Assembly: GCF_008642235.1 (NCBI RefSeq)
Contig: NZ_SJEV01000001.1
Coordinates: 2,436,400 to 2,500,399, forward strand
Length of the DNA stretch: 64,000 bases
Direction of reading: 5' to 3'
From: Planctomonas psychrotolerans
Lineage (GTDB): Bacteria; Actinomycetota; Actinomycetes; Actinomycetales; Microbacteriaceae
Below are positions 45,452-53,411 of the stretch, in pieces. Both the position numbers and the translations under genes were made by a program. Under the pieces are notes generated by a model, which saw nothing but the letters and a program-made list of their open reading frames with translations, searched no databases and had not been told where the DNA came from. Each line of letters opens with the position of its first letter. The first letter of the stretch is position 1.

Positions 45452-46487
45452 CTACTGGTTCGGACTCGCGGCACTCGTCGTGCTGCTGGCGCTCAACGCC
45501 TTCTTCGTCGGCGCCGAATTCGCCGTCATCTCCGCTCGCCGGTCGCAGATCGAGCCGCTCGCCGAGTCGGGTAACCGGGCGGCGAAGACCGCCCTGTGGG
45601 CCATGGAGCACGCGACCCTGATGCTGGCCACGAGCCAGCTCGGGATCACGGTGTGCTCGCTGCTCATCCTCAACGTGTCGGAACCGGCGATCCACCACCT
45701 GCTGGAGATCCCGCTCGCGCTCACGCCGATACCGGAGGAGGCGATCTCCACCATCGCGTTCGTGGTGGCGCTGCTGCTCGTGTCGTTCCTGCACGTGGTG
45801 CTCGGCGAGATGGTGCCGAAGAACCTGTCGTTCTCCGTCCCCGACCGCGCCGCACTGATCCTGGCGCCCCCGCTCGTGGCGTTCGCACGCGTGTTCCGTC
45901 ACATCATCGGAGCGTTGAACGCGACCGCGAACGGTGTGCTGCGCCTGTTCAAGGTCGAGCCCAAGGACGAGGCGGCGAGCTCCTTCACGCTCGACGAAGT
46001 GGCCAACATCGTGAACCAGTCCACCCGGGAGGGTGTGCTGGAGGACGCCAACGGTGCACTGACCGCCGCCTTCGAATTCACCAACAAGAAGGTCGAGGAT
46101 GTGGCGATCGGCGTGGACAAGCTCATCGCGCTGCACGAGGCGGCCACGCCGGCGGAGGTCGAAGCCGCCGTCGCCCGTCACGGTTTCTCGCGCTATGTGC
46201 TCGTGAACGCCGAGGGCGAGCCCACGAGCTACCTCCACCTCAAGGACGTCATCGACCTGGACGGTGAGGACGAGTTCGATTCGCCCGTGCCGCCGAAGCG
46301 CATCCGGCAACTCGTGTCGATCTTCGACGGCACCGAGCTGGAGGATGCCCTCGCCAATATGCGTCGGTCGGGCGCGCACCTCGCGCGCACGTTCGACGCC
46401 GAGGGCACGACCACGGGTGTGCTGTTCCTCGAGGACATCCTCGAGGAACTCGTCGGCGAGGTCCAGGACGCCACCCGACGTCGCTGA
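45444..46487 (+). CDS. CNNM family membrane protein, shorter paralogue
   Basis: A 347-residue partner of the preceding gene: DUF21/CNNM membrane domain (TSQLGITVCSLLILNVSEPAI, LGEMVPKNLSFSVPDRAAL) followed by a CBS pair. It ends right after FLEDILEELVGEV, so the C-terminal CorC_HlyC domain of its neighbour is absent; this is usual for the second member of such pairs. The ATG lies inside the end of the upstream gene with GGAGG about 7 bases before it. Confidence 0.92.
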   Translation: MGDYWFGLAALVVLLALNAFFVGAEFAVISARRSQIEPLAESGNRAAKTALWAMEHATLMLATSQLGITVCSLLILNVSEPAIHHLLEIPLALTPIPEEAISTIAFVVALLLVSFLHVVLGEMVPKNLSFSVPDRAALILAPPLVAFARVFRHIIGALNATANGVLRLFKVEPKDEAASSFTLDEVANIVNQSTREGVLEDANGALTAAFEFTNKKVEDVAIGVDKLIALHEAATPAEVEAAVARHGFSRYVLVNAEGEPTSYLHLKDVIDLDGEDEFDSPVPPKRIRQLVSIFDGTELEDALANMRRSGAHLARTFDAEGTTTGVLFLEDILEELVGEVQDATRRR

Positions 46488-46515
46488 CCGGGCGGGGCTC
46501 GCCCGACTGAGCGAT

Positions 46516-46548
46516 TGATCCGGCATCGCCAGCGGCGATGCCGGATCA
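46516..46548. terminator. Bidirectional terminator hairpin
   Basis: A 15-bp perfect stem (TGATCCGGCATCGCC with its complement) closed by the 3-base loop AGC, lying between the convergent CNNM and OYE genes. Confidence 0.75.
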
Positions 46549-46565
46549 CTCGCGTAATGGTCGGG

Positions 46566-47651
46566 TCAGGAAGCCGATTCCGCCCAGCGGGCGCGGGCGT
46601 ACTGGTGCGGCCAGTAGTCGAGCGTCACTCCCAGCTCGTGCGCGGCACGGAGGGCGAAGTGCGGGTCGCGCAACATCTCCCGCGCGATCATCACGGCGTC
46701 CGCGCTGCCGGAGGCGACGATCTCCTCGGCGTGCCGGGCGGTGGTGATCAGGCCGACGGCGTTCAAGCGGGCTCCGGTGCGACGCTTCACGTGCTCGGCG
46801 TGGGGGACCTGGTAACCGGGTCCGGTCGGGATGTCGGCGGGCACGTTGCCCCCGGTGGAGATGTCGAAAAAGTCCGCCCCCGCGGACTTCGCCCAGCCCG
46901 TGACCGTCGCCGTCTGCTCCTCGTCCCAGCCGTCCGGGGTCCAGTCGGTGGCGGAGAAGCGCACGAACACCGGCACGGTGTCACCCACCGCGTCGCGAAC
47001 CGCGGAGACGATGCGGAGCAGCAGGCGCGCCCGGTTCTCGAGGCTGCCGCCGTAGTCGTCGGTGCGGCGGTTGCTGAGCGGGGAGAGGAACTGGTGCACG
47101 AGGTAGCCGTGCGCCGCGTGGATCTCGACGAGGTCGAAACCGGCCTCGACCGAACGCGCGGCGGCCGAGGCGAAATCGGTCACGATGGCGTCGATGCCCG
47201 GAACGTCGAGCTCCGCAGGCGCGTCGAGACCGGGAAAAGCGGTGGCACTGGGGCCGACCGTGCGCCAGCCGCCCCGGTCGAGCGGAACGGTTCCGCGGCC
47301 CCCGGTCGAGTGCACCGACGCCTTCCGACCCGCGTGCGCGAGCTGGATACCGAGCGGGGCACCCTGCTCGTGCACGAAGTCCACGATCGGCCGCCAGGCG
47401 TCCCGCTGTTCGCCGGTCCAGATACCCACATCCTCCGGCGAGATGCGGCCCTCCGGCGACACCGCCGCGGCCTCGGTCATCACGAGCCCCGCTCCACCGA
47501 TGGCGAAACCGCCGAGGTGCACGAGGTGCCAGTTCGTGGGTACGCCGTCGCGCTCGTACACCGAGTACTGGCACATCGGCGCAACCCAGATGCGGTTGCG
47601 GGTCGTCATCCCGCGGATCGAGAGCGGGGCGAAGAGGGCGGATTCCGGCAC
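46566..47651 (-). CDS. NADH:flavin oxidoreductase, YqjM-like old yellow enzyme
   Basis: A 361-residue FMN-dependent TIM-barrel ene-reductase. The family features are NRIWVAPMCQYSV near residue 18, HLGGFAIGGAGLVMTEAAAV, GIQLAHAGRKAS (the His/Ala/Gly/Arg substrate site), IHAAHGYLVHQFLSPLSNRR and the C-terminal ADAVMIAREMLRDPHF phosphate site. The Cys in MCQYSV matches the redox-tuning Cys of YqjM-class enzymes. GTG start with AAGGAGA about 9 bases upstream. Divergent from nnrD with 52 bp between starts. Confidence 0.93.
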   Translation of the reverse strand: MPESALFAPLSIRGMTTRNRIWVAPMCQYSVYERDGVPTNWHLVHLGGFAIGGAGLVMTEAAAVSPEGRISPEDVGIWTGEQRDAWRPIVDFVHEQGAPLGIQLAHAGRKASVHSTGGRGTVPLDRGGWRTVGPSATAFPGLDAPAELDVPGIDAIVTDFASAAARSVEAGFDLVEIHAAHGYLVHQFLSPLSNRRTDDYGGSLENRARLLLRIVSAVRDAVGDTVPVFVRFSATDWTPDGWDEEQTATVTGWAKSAGADFFDISTGGNVPADIPTGPGYQVPHAEHVKRRTGARLNAVGLITTARHAEEIVASGSADAVMIAREMLRDPHFALRAAHELGVTLDYWPHQYARARWAESAS

Positions 47652-47691
47652 GGGTGTTCTCCTTGTCGAGCGGTGGGGGCGCTGGTGAATC

Positions 47692-47697
47692 TATCGT
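47692..47697 (+). promoter_or_regulatory. -10 element for nnrD
   Basis: TATCGT, 6 bases before the ATG at 47704. Confidence 0.4.
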
Positions 47698-47703
47698 GAG
47701 GGG

Positions 47704-48585
47704 ATGAACGACGACTTCACCGCACCGGACGACCCGACCGAATCGAGCGATTCGACCGGTCGTTCGTGGTCCGATGCGGACGCGCGACGCAATGTGCGGT
47801 TGCCTGCGGAGGGTGACGACAAGTACACCCGCGGAGTGCTCGGCATCCGTACCGGCTCCAGCATGTACCCGGGGGCGGCGGTGCTCGGCGTCGAGGCGGC
47901 GGCGCGCGCGGGTGCGGGAATGATCCGGTACCTGGGCCCGGACCGTGCCACCGATTTCGTGCTGCAGCGGCGACCCGAGGTGGTGCCGGTCGACGGCCGC
48001 GTGCAGGCATGGCTGCTGGGTTCCGGCATGGACGCGGCGAGCCGCTCCGACGCCGACACCGCCGCCCTTCGGCACGCTCTGCAGCAGGGCGTACCGGTGG
48101 TGATCGACTCCGGCGCGCTCGATCTCGTCGGCGAGGTGACCGGACCCGCGGTGATCACTCCGCACTACCGCGAGTTGGCCCGCGTCCTCTCTGCCACGGG
48201 GAACTCGATCACGCCGGAGCAGGTGTCGTCGGATGCCGCGGGCTGGGCGCGGCGCGCGGCGGAACGGCTCGGCGTCACGGTGCTGCTGAAGGGCAACACC
48301 ACGTGGGTGGCCGACCGCACCGGTGTGCTTGTACGGGTTCGGTCCGGGCCGGCCTGGCTCGCCACCGCCGGGTCCGGAGACGTGCTCGGCGGCATCCTCG
48401 GCGCATTCGCCGCATCGCACGCGGACCGGATCGTGGGGAGCGCGGCGGCGTTCGCCGACGTGGCCGCAACGGCGGCGCACGTGCACGGCCTCGCCGGTGA
48501 GCGGGCATCGGGCGGTGGGCCGCTGGTCGCGCTCGACATCGCCCAGGCGGTGTCGCCGACGATCGCCGCGCTGCTGCGCGACTAG
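47704..48585 (+). CDS. nnrD: ADP-dependent NAD(P)H-hydrate dehydratase
   Basis: Repairs damaged NADH and NADPH hydrates using ADP. The 293-residue protein carries the carbohydrate-kinase fold signature KYTRGVLGIRTGSSMYPGAAVL near residue 40 and the C-terminal ATAGSGDVLGGILGAF with the catalytic Asp. It contains only the dehydratase domain; the N-terminal epimerase domain found in fused NnrDE proteins is missing. A 35-residue acidic N-terminus precedes the core. Confidence 0.92.
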   Translation: MNDDFTAPDDPTESSDSTGRSWSDADARRNVRLPAEGDDKYTRGVLGIRTGSSMYPGAAVLGVEAAARAGAGMIRYLGPDRATDFVLQRRPEVVPVDGRVQAWLLGSGMDAASRSDADTAALRHALQQGVPVVIDSGALDLVGEVTGPAVITPHYRELARVLSATGNSITPEQVSSDAAGWARRAAERLGVTVLLKGNTTWVADRTGVLVRVRSGPAWLATAGSGDVLGGILGAFAASHADRIVGSAAAFADVAATAAHVHGLAGERASGGGPLVALDIAQAVSPTIAALLRD

Positions 48586-48655
48586 CAGATCAGCCTCGGA
48601 TCGTTCCCCGGTCAGCGCACCGATCGGGCCGGTGCAGGCGAGACGTCGCCGTCTG

Positions 48656-49012
48656 TCACGCGCCCTCGAGGGCGCGAAGCAGCTCCACGAGGTCGGAATC
48701 GTATTCGACCCCCTGATCGGCGGTGGCGACGTGGCTGTGCATCGCGGGGGAGGGGAAGTAGGGAGGATCGGGGAACCGGTCGTCGAGGTCGGCGATGTCC
48801 GACTCGGTCGACTTCAATTCGTCCGAGATGATCTGGCTGGCCGGTCCGAGCAGAAGCTTCGAGGATCCGATGCGGCCGTCGTCGGAGAGCACGGGGATGC
48901 TGATGGTGTCGCTGGTGTGGTGGATCGCGAGCAGTTGCGCGTGGGCAAGGACCGCATCGGCGACCCGGTCGGCGGTGACGATGACATCGTTCGCGTAGTG
49001 GATGCGCCTCAT
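48656..49012 (-). CDS. Conserved hypothetical protein
   Basis: A 118-residue acidic soluble protein. It starts MRRIHYANDVIVTADRVADAV, then has a central hydrophobic strand region (ISIPVLSDDGRIGSSKLLLGPASQII) and an acidic C-terminus (ESDIADLDDRF, GVEYDSDLVELLRALEG). The pattern is familiar from Microbacteriaceae proteins of unknown function. ATG at 49012 is preferred over a slightly longer frame from 49033. The DUF7882-like gene lies 108 bp upstream on the same strand. Confidence 0.75.
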   Translation of the reverse strand: MRRIHYANDVIVTADRVADAVLAHAQLLAIHHTSDTISIPVLSDDGRIGSSKLLLGPASQIISDELKSTESDIADLDDRFPDPPYFPSPAMHSHVATADQGVEYDSDLVELLRALEGA

Positions 49013-49120
49013 GGTTCCACTGTCGTCGCGCACCGGGCGCCGGACAACAGGGTTGCCGCCACGGAGGCGGTCGTGTACGAGCAGTGCGCGGCGGCCGTAT
49101 CGGAGGCGCGCTACGGTCGG

Positions 49121-49453
49121 TCAGACGTCGCCGTGCGGCCGCTCGGTGGCGCTCGGCGCGGGTTCGTCCACGATGTGGAGGCCCTGCGGGCTGTTGGCCA
49201 ACTCGATGAGCCGGTCCAGCCACTCCCTGTTGAGCTGGGGATGCCCGTTGCCGGAGTACAGGAAGAGCAGGGGGACCGACGGGTGGATCCAGGCCGCTCC
49301 GCGTCCCGAGCCGTTCGCCACGCCATTCGCCCAGGAGAAGAGGAAACTCTCGTGTCGGCGGAGCTTCGACCCCATCACCACCTGCAGGTGCGCGAGCGGG
49401 CGGTCGTCCATCGGGATCTCGAAGCCCGCGTGCCCGTACACCAGTCGTCCCAT
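49121..49453 (-). CDS. DUF7882-like small protein
   Basis: A 110-residue protein with the pattern MGRLVYGHAGFEIPMDDRPLAHL near the start, then SFLFSWANGVANG, WIHPSVPLLFLYSG and LNREWLDRLIELANSPQGL, typical of a Microbacteriaceae family often mislabelled as ATP-dependent DNA ligase; nothing ligase-like is visible. It looks like a single small alpha/beta domain with unknown role. The start at 49453 has GGAG about 8 bases upstream; an extension to 49480 is possible. Confidence 0.8.
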   Translation of the reverse strand: MGRLVYGHAGFEIPMDDRPLAHLQVVMGSKLRRHESFLFSWANGVANGSGRGAAWIHPSVPLLFLYSGNGHPQLNREWLDRLIELANSPQGLHIVDEPAPSATERPHGDV

Positions 49454-49548
49454 GAGGAAATCTCCGTCCCCCTCCACCATATGGCCCCGTCGCGTCCCGG
49501 CACCAGTCGCAGGCGTGCTTCCGCCGGTATCGGGTGGGGGCCCGCCGG

Positions 49549-49554
49549 TAGCAT
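49549..49554 (+). promoter_or_regulatory. -10 element for the GT87-type gene
   Basis: TAGCAT, 7 bases before the GTG at 49562. It overlaps the alternative ATG at 49553, which favours the GTG. Confidence 0.4.
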
Positions 49555-49561
49555 GGCCCGC

Positions 49562-50926
49562 GTGGAAGCCGGGTCGACGCGCAGCGGGGTGACGGGCGCG
49601 CGACCGCTCCGTGCGACCGCGCCGACAGGTGATCCGTTCGACGCCCTGCTGCTCTGGGGTGCCTTCGCCGTCGTGCACCTCGTGCTCGCCTCCATCAACC
49701 TGTTCGCGGTCGCGGCGAATCCCATCGGCGACGTGCGCGTGGTCTACCTGGGCTGGGCGGAGGACGCGCTCGCCGGTCGCGTACCGGGAATCGACGTGTC
49801 GTTCGTCTACCCGCTGCTGGCGATGGTGCCCATCCTGCTCTCCCTCTCCCTCGGTGCGAACGCCTACGCGGGCACCTGGATGCTGCTCGTCACCCTGCTC
49901 GACGCGATCGCCTTCGCCGCGTTGGTCGGCGCCCCATGGCGGTGTCGCGATCGCGCAGCCGATGCGCGCCCCGCCGCACCGCGCTACCCCGGCACCCGCT
50001 CCGCCGCGTGGTTCTGGCTCGCATTCCTCCTCGCGCTCGGACCCATCGCGATGGGCCGCATCGACGCGATCACCATTCCGCTCGCCATCGTCGCGCTCCT
50101 CTGGGCAGCACGCCGCCCGGCTGCGTCGGCCCTGCTCCTCACGGCGGCGACCTGGATCAAGGTGTGGCCCGCCGCAACGATCGGAGCGCTGCTCATCGTG
50201 TCCCGGGCCCGCGGGAGGGTGGTGGCGGCGGCCGCGATCGGGTCGGCATGCATCGTCCTGGCGGCGCTGGCCCTCGGCAGCGGGGCGACCGTCTTCAGCT
50301 TTCTCGGTGAGCAATCCGCCCGAGGACTGCAGATCGAAGCGCCCCTCGCCACAACCTTCCTGTGGCTCGCGTCGGCTGGAGCCGACGGAGCCCTGGTGTA
50401 CTACGACCGCGACATCCTCACCTTCCAGGTGACGGGGCCGGGAACGGCACTCGCGAGCGCGACCAGCACCCCGCTGATGGCGGGCGCCGTGCTCGCGCTC
50501 GTCGCGCTGGGCATCCGGGCGGTCCGCCGCGGATCGGACGGCAGCACCCTGCTGCCCCTGCTGACCCTGAGCCTCGTCGTGGCGCTCATCGTGTGCAACA
50601 AGGTGGGTTCACCGCAGTTCGTCTGCTGGCTGGCACCGCCGCTCGTGCTCGGCGTGGCGGTCGCCCGGGAGCGATTCCGCACTCCGGTCGTGCTCGCGTT
50701 CGGTATCGCGGTTCTCACCCACCTCGTCTACCCCTACCTGTACGGGTCGCTGCTCGCCCTCGAGCCCGCCATGCTGCTCGTCCTCACCCTTCGGAACCTG
50801 CTGCTCTGCGTTCTGCTCCTGTGGTGCGGAGTGCGGGTGTGGAAAGCTGGCAGCACGCCCGACGCGCCGCCGGTCGGCGGAGTGCCGCAATCCGCGGATC
50901 CCCGGGCACTTCCAGGGAGGACCTAG
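49562..50926 (+). CDS. GT87/DUF2029-type membrane glycosyltransferase
   Basis: A 454-residue protein with about eleven to twelve membrane segments. Early extracytoplasmic acidic residues (NPIGDVRVVYLGWAEDALAGR) resemble the catalytic Asp region of GT-C enzymes that use polyprenyl-phosphate sugars, such as mycobacterial mannosyltransferases. TWIKVWPAA in the middle matches the K-x-x-P-like segment of GT87/DUF2029 proteins. Probably adds mannose or another sugar to cell-envelope glycans; acceptor unknown. The thiamine-binding gene follows after 2 bases. Confidence 0.8.
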   Translation: MEAGSTRSGVTGARPLRATAPTGDPFDALLLWGAFAVVHLVLASINLFAVAANPIGDVRVVYLGWAEDALAGRVPGIDVSFVYPLLAMVPILLSLSLGANAYAGTWMLLVTLLDAIAFAALVGAPWRCRDRAADARPAAPRYPGTRSAAWFWLAFLLALGPIAMGRIDAITIPLAIVALLWAARRPAASALLLTAATWIKVWPAATIGALLIVSRARGRVVAAAAIGSACIVLAALALGSGATVFSFLGEQSARGLQIEAPLATTFLWLASAGADGALVYYDRDILTFQVTGPGTALASATSTPLMAGAVLALVALGIRAVRRGSDGSTLLPLLTLSLVVALIVCNKVGSPQFVCWLAPPLVLGVAVARERFRTPVVLAFGIAVLTHLVYPYLYGSLLALEPAMLLVLTLRNLLLCVLLLWCGVRVWKAGSTPDAPPVGGVPQSADPRALPGRT

Positions 50927-50928
50927 TC

Positions 50929-51237
50929 ATGCTCGTCGCTTTTTCCGTGGCCCCGAGCGGGGGAGAGGGCAGGGACGCGTCGGTGCACGACGCTGTCGCC
51001 GCCGCAGTCGCCGTCGTCCGCGCGTCGGGTCTGCCCAACCGCACGAGTTCGATGTTCACCGAGATCGAGGGGGAGTGGGACGAGGTGTTCGATGTGATCA
51101 AGCGCGCCACGGAGGCCGTTGGCCAGTTCGGCACCCGCGTGTCGCTCGTGCTGAAGGCCGACATCCGCCCGGGCTACACGGGAGAGATCGACGCGAAGAT
51201 CGAGCGGCTGGAGCAGGCGCTGCCCGACGAAGCCTAA
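50929..51237 (+). CDS. MTH1187/YkoF-like thiamine-binding protein
   Basis: A 102-residue ferredoxin-like protein of the DUF77/thiamine-binding family. The typical features are LVAFSVAPSG at the start, SVHDAVAAAVAVVRASG, NRTSSMFTEIEGEWDEVFDVIKRATEAV and RVSLVLKADIRPG. Members bind thiamine or related ligands in the cytoplasm; the role here is unclear because no thiamine gene or TPP riboswitch is nearby. GGGAGG lies 8 bases before the ATG. It follows the glycosyltransferase gene by 2 bp, so they share a transcript. Confidence 0.88.
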   Translation: MLVAFSVAPSGGEGRDASVHDAVAAAVAVVRASGLPNRTSSMFTEIEGEWDEVFDVIKRATEAVGQFGTRVSLVLKADIRPGYTGEIDAKIERLEQALPDEA

Positions 51238-51319
51238 GCCCTTCCGCGACCTTCCGCGCCCTCCCGTTCGACCCGTCGCGTCCCGCCGGAGCGGTGCCGG
51301 GTGGGTCGGGCCGCGCCGG

Positions 51320-51325
51320 TAAACT
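51320..51325 (+). promoter_or_regulatory. -10 element for the MFS gene at 51332
   Basis: TAAACT, 6 bases before the GTG. Confidence 0.5.
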
Positions 51326-51331
51326 CGTCGA

Positions 51332-52609
51332 GTGAATCCCCTCCCTGCAGGGCCGACGCAGCTGTCGCCGGCCCGCATTCGCTGCGCCCTTCTCGCGCTC
51401 GCCCTCGGCGGCTTCGGCATCGGCGCAACGGAGTTCGTGGCCATGGGACTGTTGCCGGACATCGCCCGCGACCTGCTGCCGGGCCTGTCGGCCGAATCGG
51501 CGGAGGAGGCGAACGCGCGCGCCGGCTGGCTGATCACCGCCTACGCCCTCGGGGTGGTGGTGGGAGCGCCCACCATCGCCGCGGCCGCGGCGCGCTGGCG
51601 GCGCAAGCAGTTGCTGCTCTGGTTGCTGGCGGCGTTCACCGTGGGCACGGTGCTGTCGGCGTTGCTCCCCACATTCGAACTGGTGGTCGCGGCGCGCTTC
51701 CTGGCGGCTCTGCCGCACGGCGCGTACTTCGGCATCGCGTCACTGGTTGCGGCGGGCCTCATGGGTCCGGGCAAGCGAGCCCGCGGCGTGGCCTTCGTCT
51801 TGTCGGGGCTCACCATCTCGAATGTGATCGGCGTGCCTCTCATCACCTTCCTCGGGCAGAACACGAGCTGGCGGGTGTCCTACCTCGTCGTCGCCGGCCT
51901 CTTCGCGCTCACCCTGCTCGCCGTCGCCCTGCTCGTGCCCCGTCAGCCCGGTGACCCCGGTGCCACCATCCGGAACGAGCTTCGCGTGTTCGGCCGAGTG
52001 CAGGCGTGGCTGGCGCTCCTGATCGGTGCCGTCGGCTTCGGAGGGCTCTTCGCCGTGTACACCTTCGTGGCGCCGCTCGCGACCGAGTTCACGCGGCTCG
52101 ACATCGCGCTCGTGCCGGTCGCGCTCGTCGTGCTGGGGCTCGGCATGACGGGGGGAAACGTGATCGGCGGCTGGTACGCCGACCGTGGCGCTGTGCGGGC
52201 GATCCTCCTCTTCTTCGCGGTCCTGATCGCCGCGCTGATCGGGCTGGCGCTCACGGCGGGAACGACAGCAGGACTCTTCGCGTTCCTCTTCGCGGTGGGC
52301 GGTGCCGCCTCCGCGCTGTCACCGAGCATCCAGGTGCGGCTGATGGATGTGGCGCAGGACAGCCAGTCGATCGCGTCCGCACTGAATCACGCCTCCCTCA
52401 ACATCGGCAACGCGTCGGGGGCATTCTTCGGTGCCCTCGCGATCGGAGCGGGCTTCGGATACCTGTCCCCGGTGTGGGTGGGTATCGCCCTGAGCGTGGC
52501 CGGCGTGCTCATCGCCGCGGTGGGATTCCGGATCGAGCGGCGCTCGTTCTCGTTCGTGCCACCGCATGATCCCCACCCGACGACCGAACCGATCGCGCTG
52601 GGCGGCTAA
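51332..52609 (+). CDS. DHA1-type MFS transporter
   Basis: A 425-residue twelve-helix transporter of the arabinose-efflux/chloramphenicol-exporter-like group. Helix 1 reads ALALGGFGIGATEFVAMGLLPDIA, the hallmark of that group, and helix 2 ITAYALGVVVGAPTI; the loop has AAAARWRRKQ. FAVYTFVAPL and GLGMTGGNVIGGWYADRG in the second half also match. The substrate is not known; sugars, purine nucleosides and drugs are possible. It is a single gene. Confidence 0.9.
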   Translation: MNPLPAGPTQLSPARIRCALLALALGGFGIGATEFVAMGLLPDIARDLLPGLSAESAEEANARAGWLITAYALGVVVGAPTIAAAAARWRRKQLLLWLLAAFTVGTVLSALLPTFELVVAARFLAALPHGAYFGIASLVAAGLMGPGKRARGVAFVLSGLTISNVIGVPLITFLGQNTSWRVSYLVVAGLFALTLLAVALLVPRQPGDPGATIRNELRVFGRVQAWLALLIGAVGFGGLFAVYTFVAPLATEFTRLDIALVPVALVVLGLGMTGGNVIGGWYADRGAVRAILLFFAVLIAALIGLALTAGTTAGLFAFLFAVGGAASALSPSIQVRLMDVAQDSQSIASALNHASLNIGNASGAFFGALAIGAGFGYLSPVWVGIALSVAGVLIAAVGFRIERRSFSFVPPHDPHPTTEPIALGG

Positions 52610-52618
52610 CGCCGGACC

Positions 52619-52666
52619 GGACGCGGGGACGGCCGGACGCGGGGACGGGCGGACGCGGGGACGGGC
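52619..52666 (+). repeat. Three tandem 16-bp repeats
   Basis: GGACGCGGGGACGGSC three times (first unit GGCC, others GGGC at the end), starting 10 bases after the MFS stop and lying between it and the convergent response regulator gene. Confidence 0.9.
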
Positions 52667-52716
52667 GAACGTGCGAGCCGACAGGTGCGGAGCGCACAGC
52701 TCGGCCGCACAGCGGA

Positions 52717-53373
52717 CTAGTCGGTCTGCAGCAGGATCCCGTCCTGGATCGCGCGCTTCCGCAAAGCAACCTTGGTGCCCACGTCGAAGCCGGCCACCCG
52801 GTACTTCTCGCGGATCCGCTTGAGGTAGGACTTCGCGGTCTCCTCGGAGATGCCGAGCTGGTAGGCGACCGACTTCACAGGCTCCCCACCGCCGTAGAGG
52901 GCCATCACGCGCCGTTCCTGCGCGCTCAGCTTGGGCACGCCGCCGACGTCGGTGGCGTTGAGGGCGAGGTCGAGTTCGCTCGAGATGTACGACGATCCCA
53001 CGTTGGCGAGCCGGATCGCGTCGGCGATCATGCTCGCGTCCTCGCTCTTGACCAGGTAGCCGAGCGCACCGGAGGCCAGTGCCTCGCGCACCACGTTCGG
53101 CTCGGAGTAGGTGCTCATGAGCACGGTCCGCACGCCCGTCGTCTTCAGTGTCGACAGCTTGAGCGAGATCGGGATGTTGTCCTTCAGATCGAGGTCGAGC
53201 AGCACGACGTCGACGGGGAACTCCGGGTGGGTCAGCAACTCGGGCCAGGTGGAGACGGCGGCCACCATGTGGATGTCGTCCGCCACGTTCCGGAGCCACT
53301 CCGTGAGGGCGCCGAGGATCATCTTGTGATCGTCGACGATCGCTAGTCGGATGCGTTCTTCTGGAGAAGCCAC
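52717..53373 (-). CDS. LuxR-type response regulator A
   Basis: A 218-residue two-component regulator. The receiver domain (about residues 8-125) has the acidic pair Asp14-Asp15, phosphoacceptor Asp60 (VVLLDLD), the switch Thr/Ser in LMSTYS and Lys109. A LuxR/FixJ-like helix-turn-helix follows (LSAQERRVMALYGGGEPVKSVAYQLGISEETAKSYLKRIREKY). The tail VGTKVALRKRAIQDGIL is shared with the second regulator of the cluster. It lies 38 bp downstream of the kinase-like membrane protein on the same strand. Confidence 0.92.
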   Translation of the reverse strand: MASPEERIRLAIVDDHKMILGALTEWLRNVADDIHMVAAVSTWPELLTHPEFPVDVVLLDLDLKDNIPISLKLSTLKTTGVRTVLMSTYSEPNVVREALASGALGYLVKSEDASMIADAIRLANVGSSYISSELDLALNATDVGGVPKLSAQERRVMALYGGGEPVKSVAYQLGISEETAKSYLKRIREKYRVAGFDVGTKVALRKRAIQDGILLQTD

Positions 53374-53411
53374 TTCTCGTCCTTCGTGTTGGGTGGTTCG
53401 TCGGCCGCGGA

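Noticed and set aside
48323-49552. A 410-codon upstream extension of the glycosyltransferase frame
   Set aside because: It runs antisense to two small genes and through nnrD, is Arg-rich and lacks structure; the TAGCAT element marks the real start.
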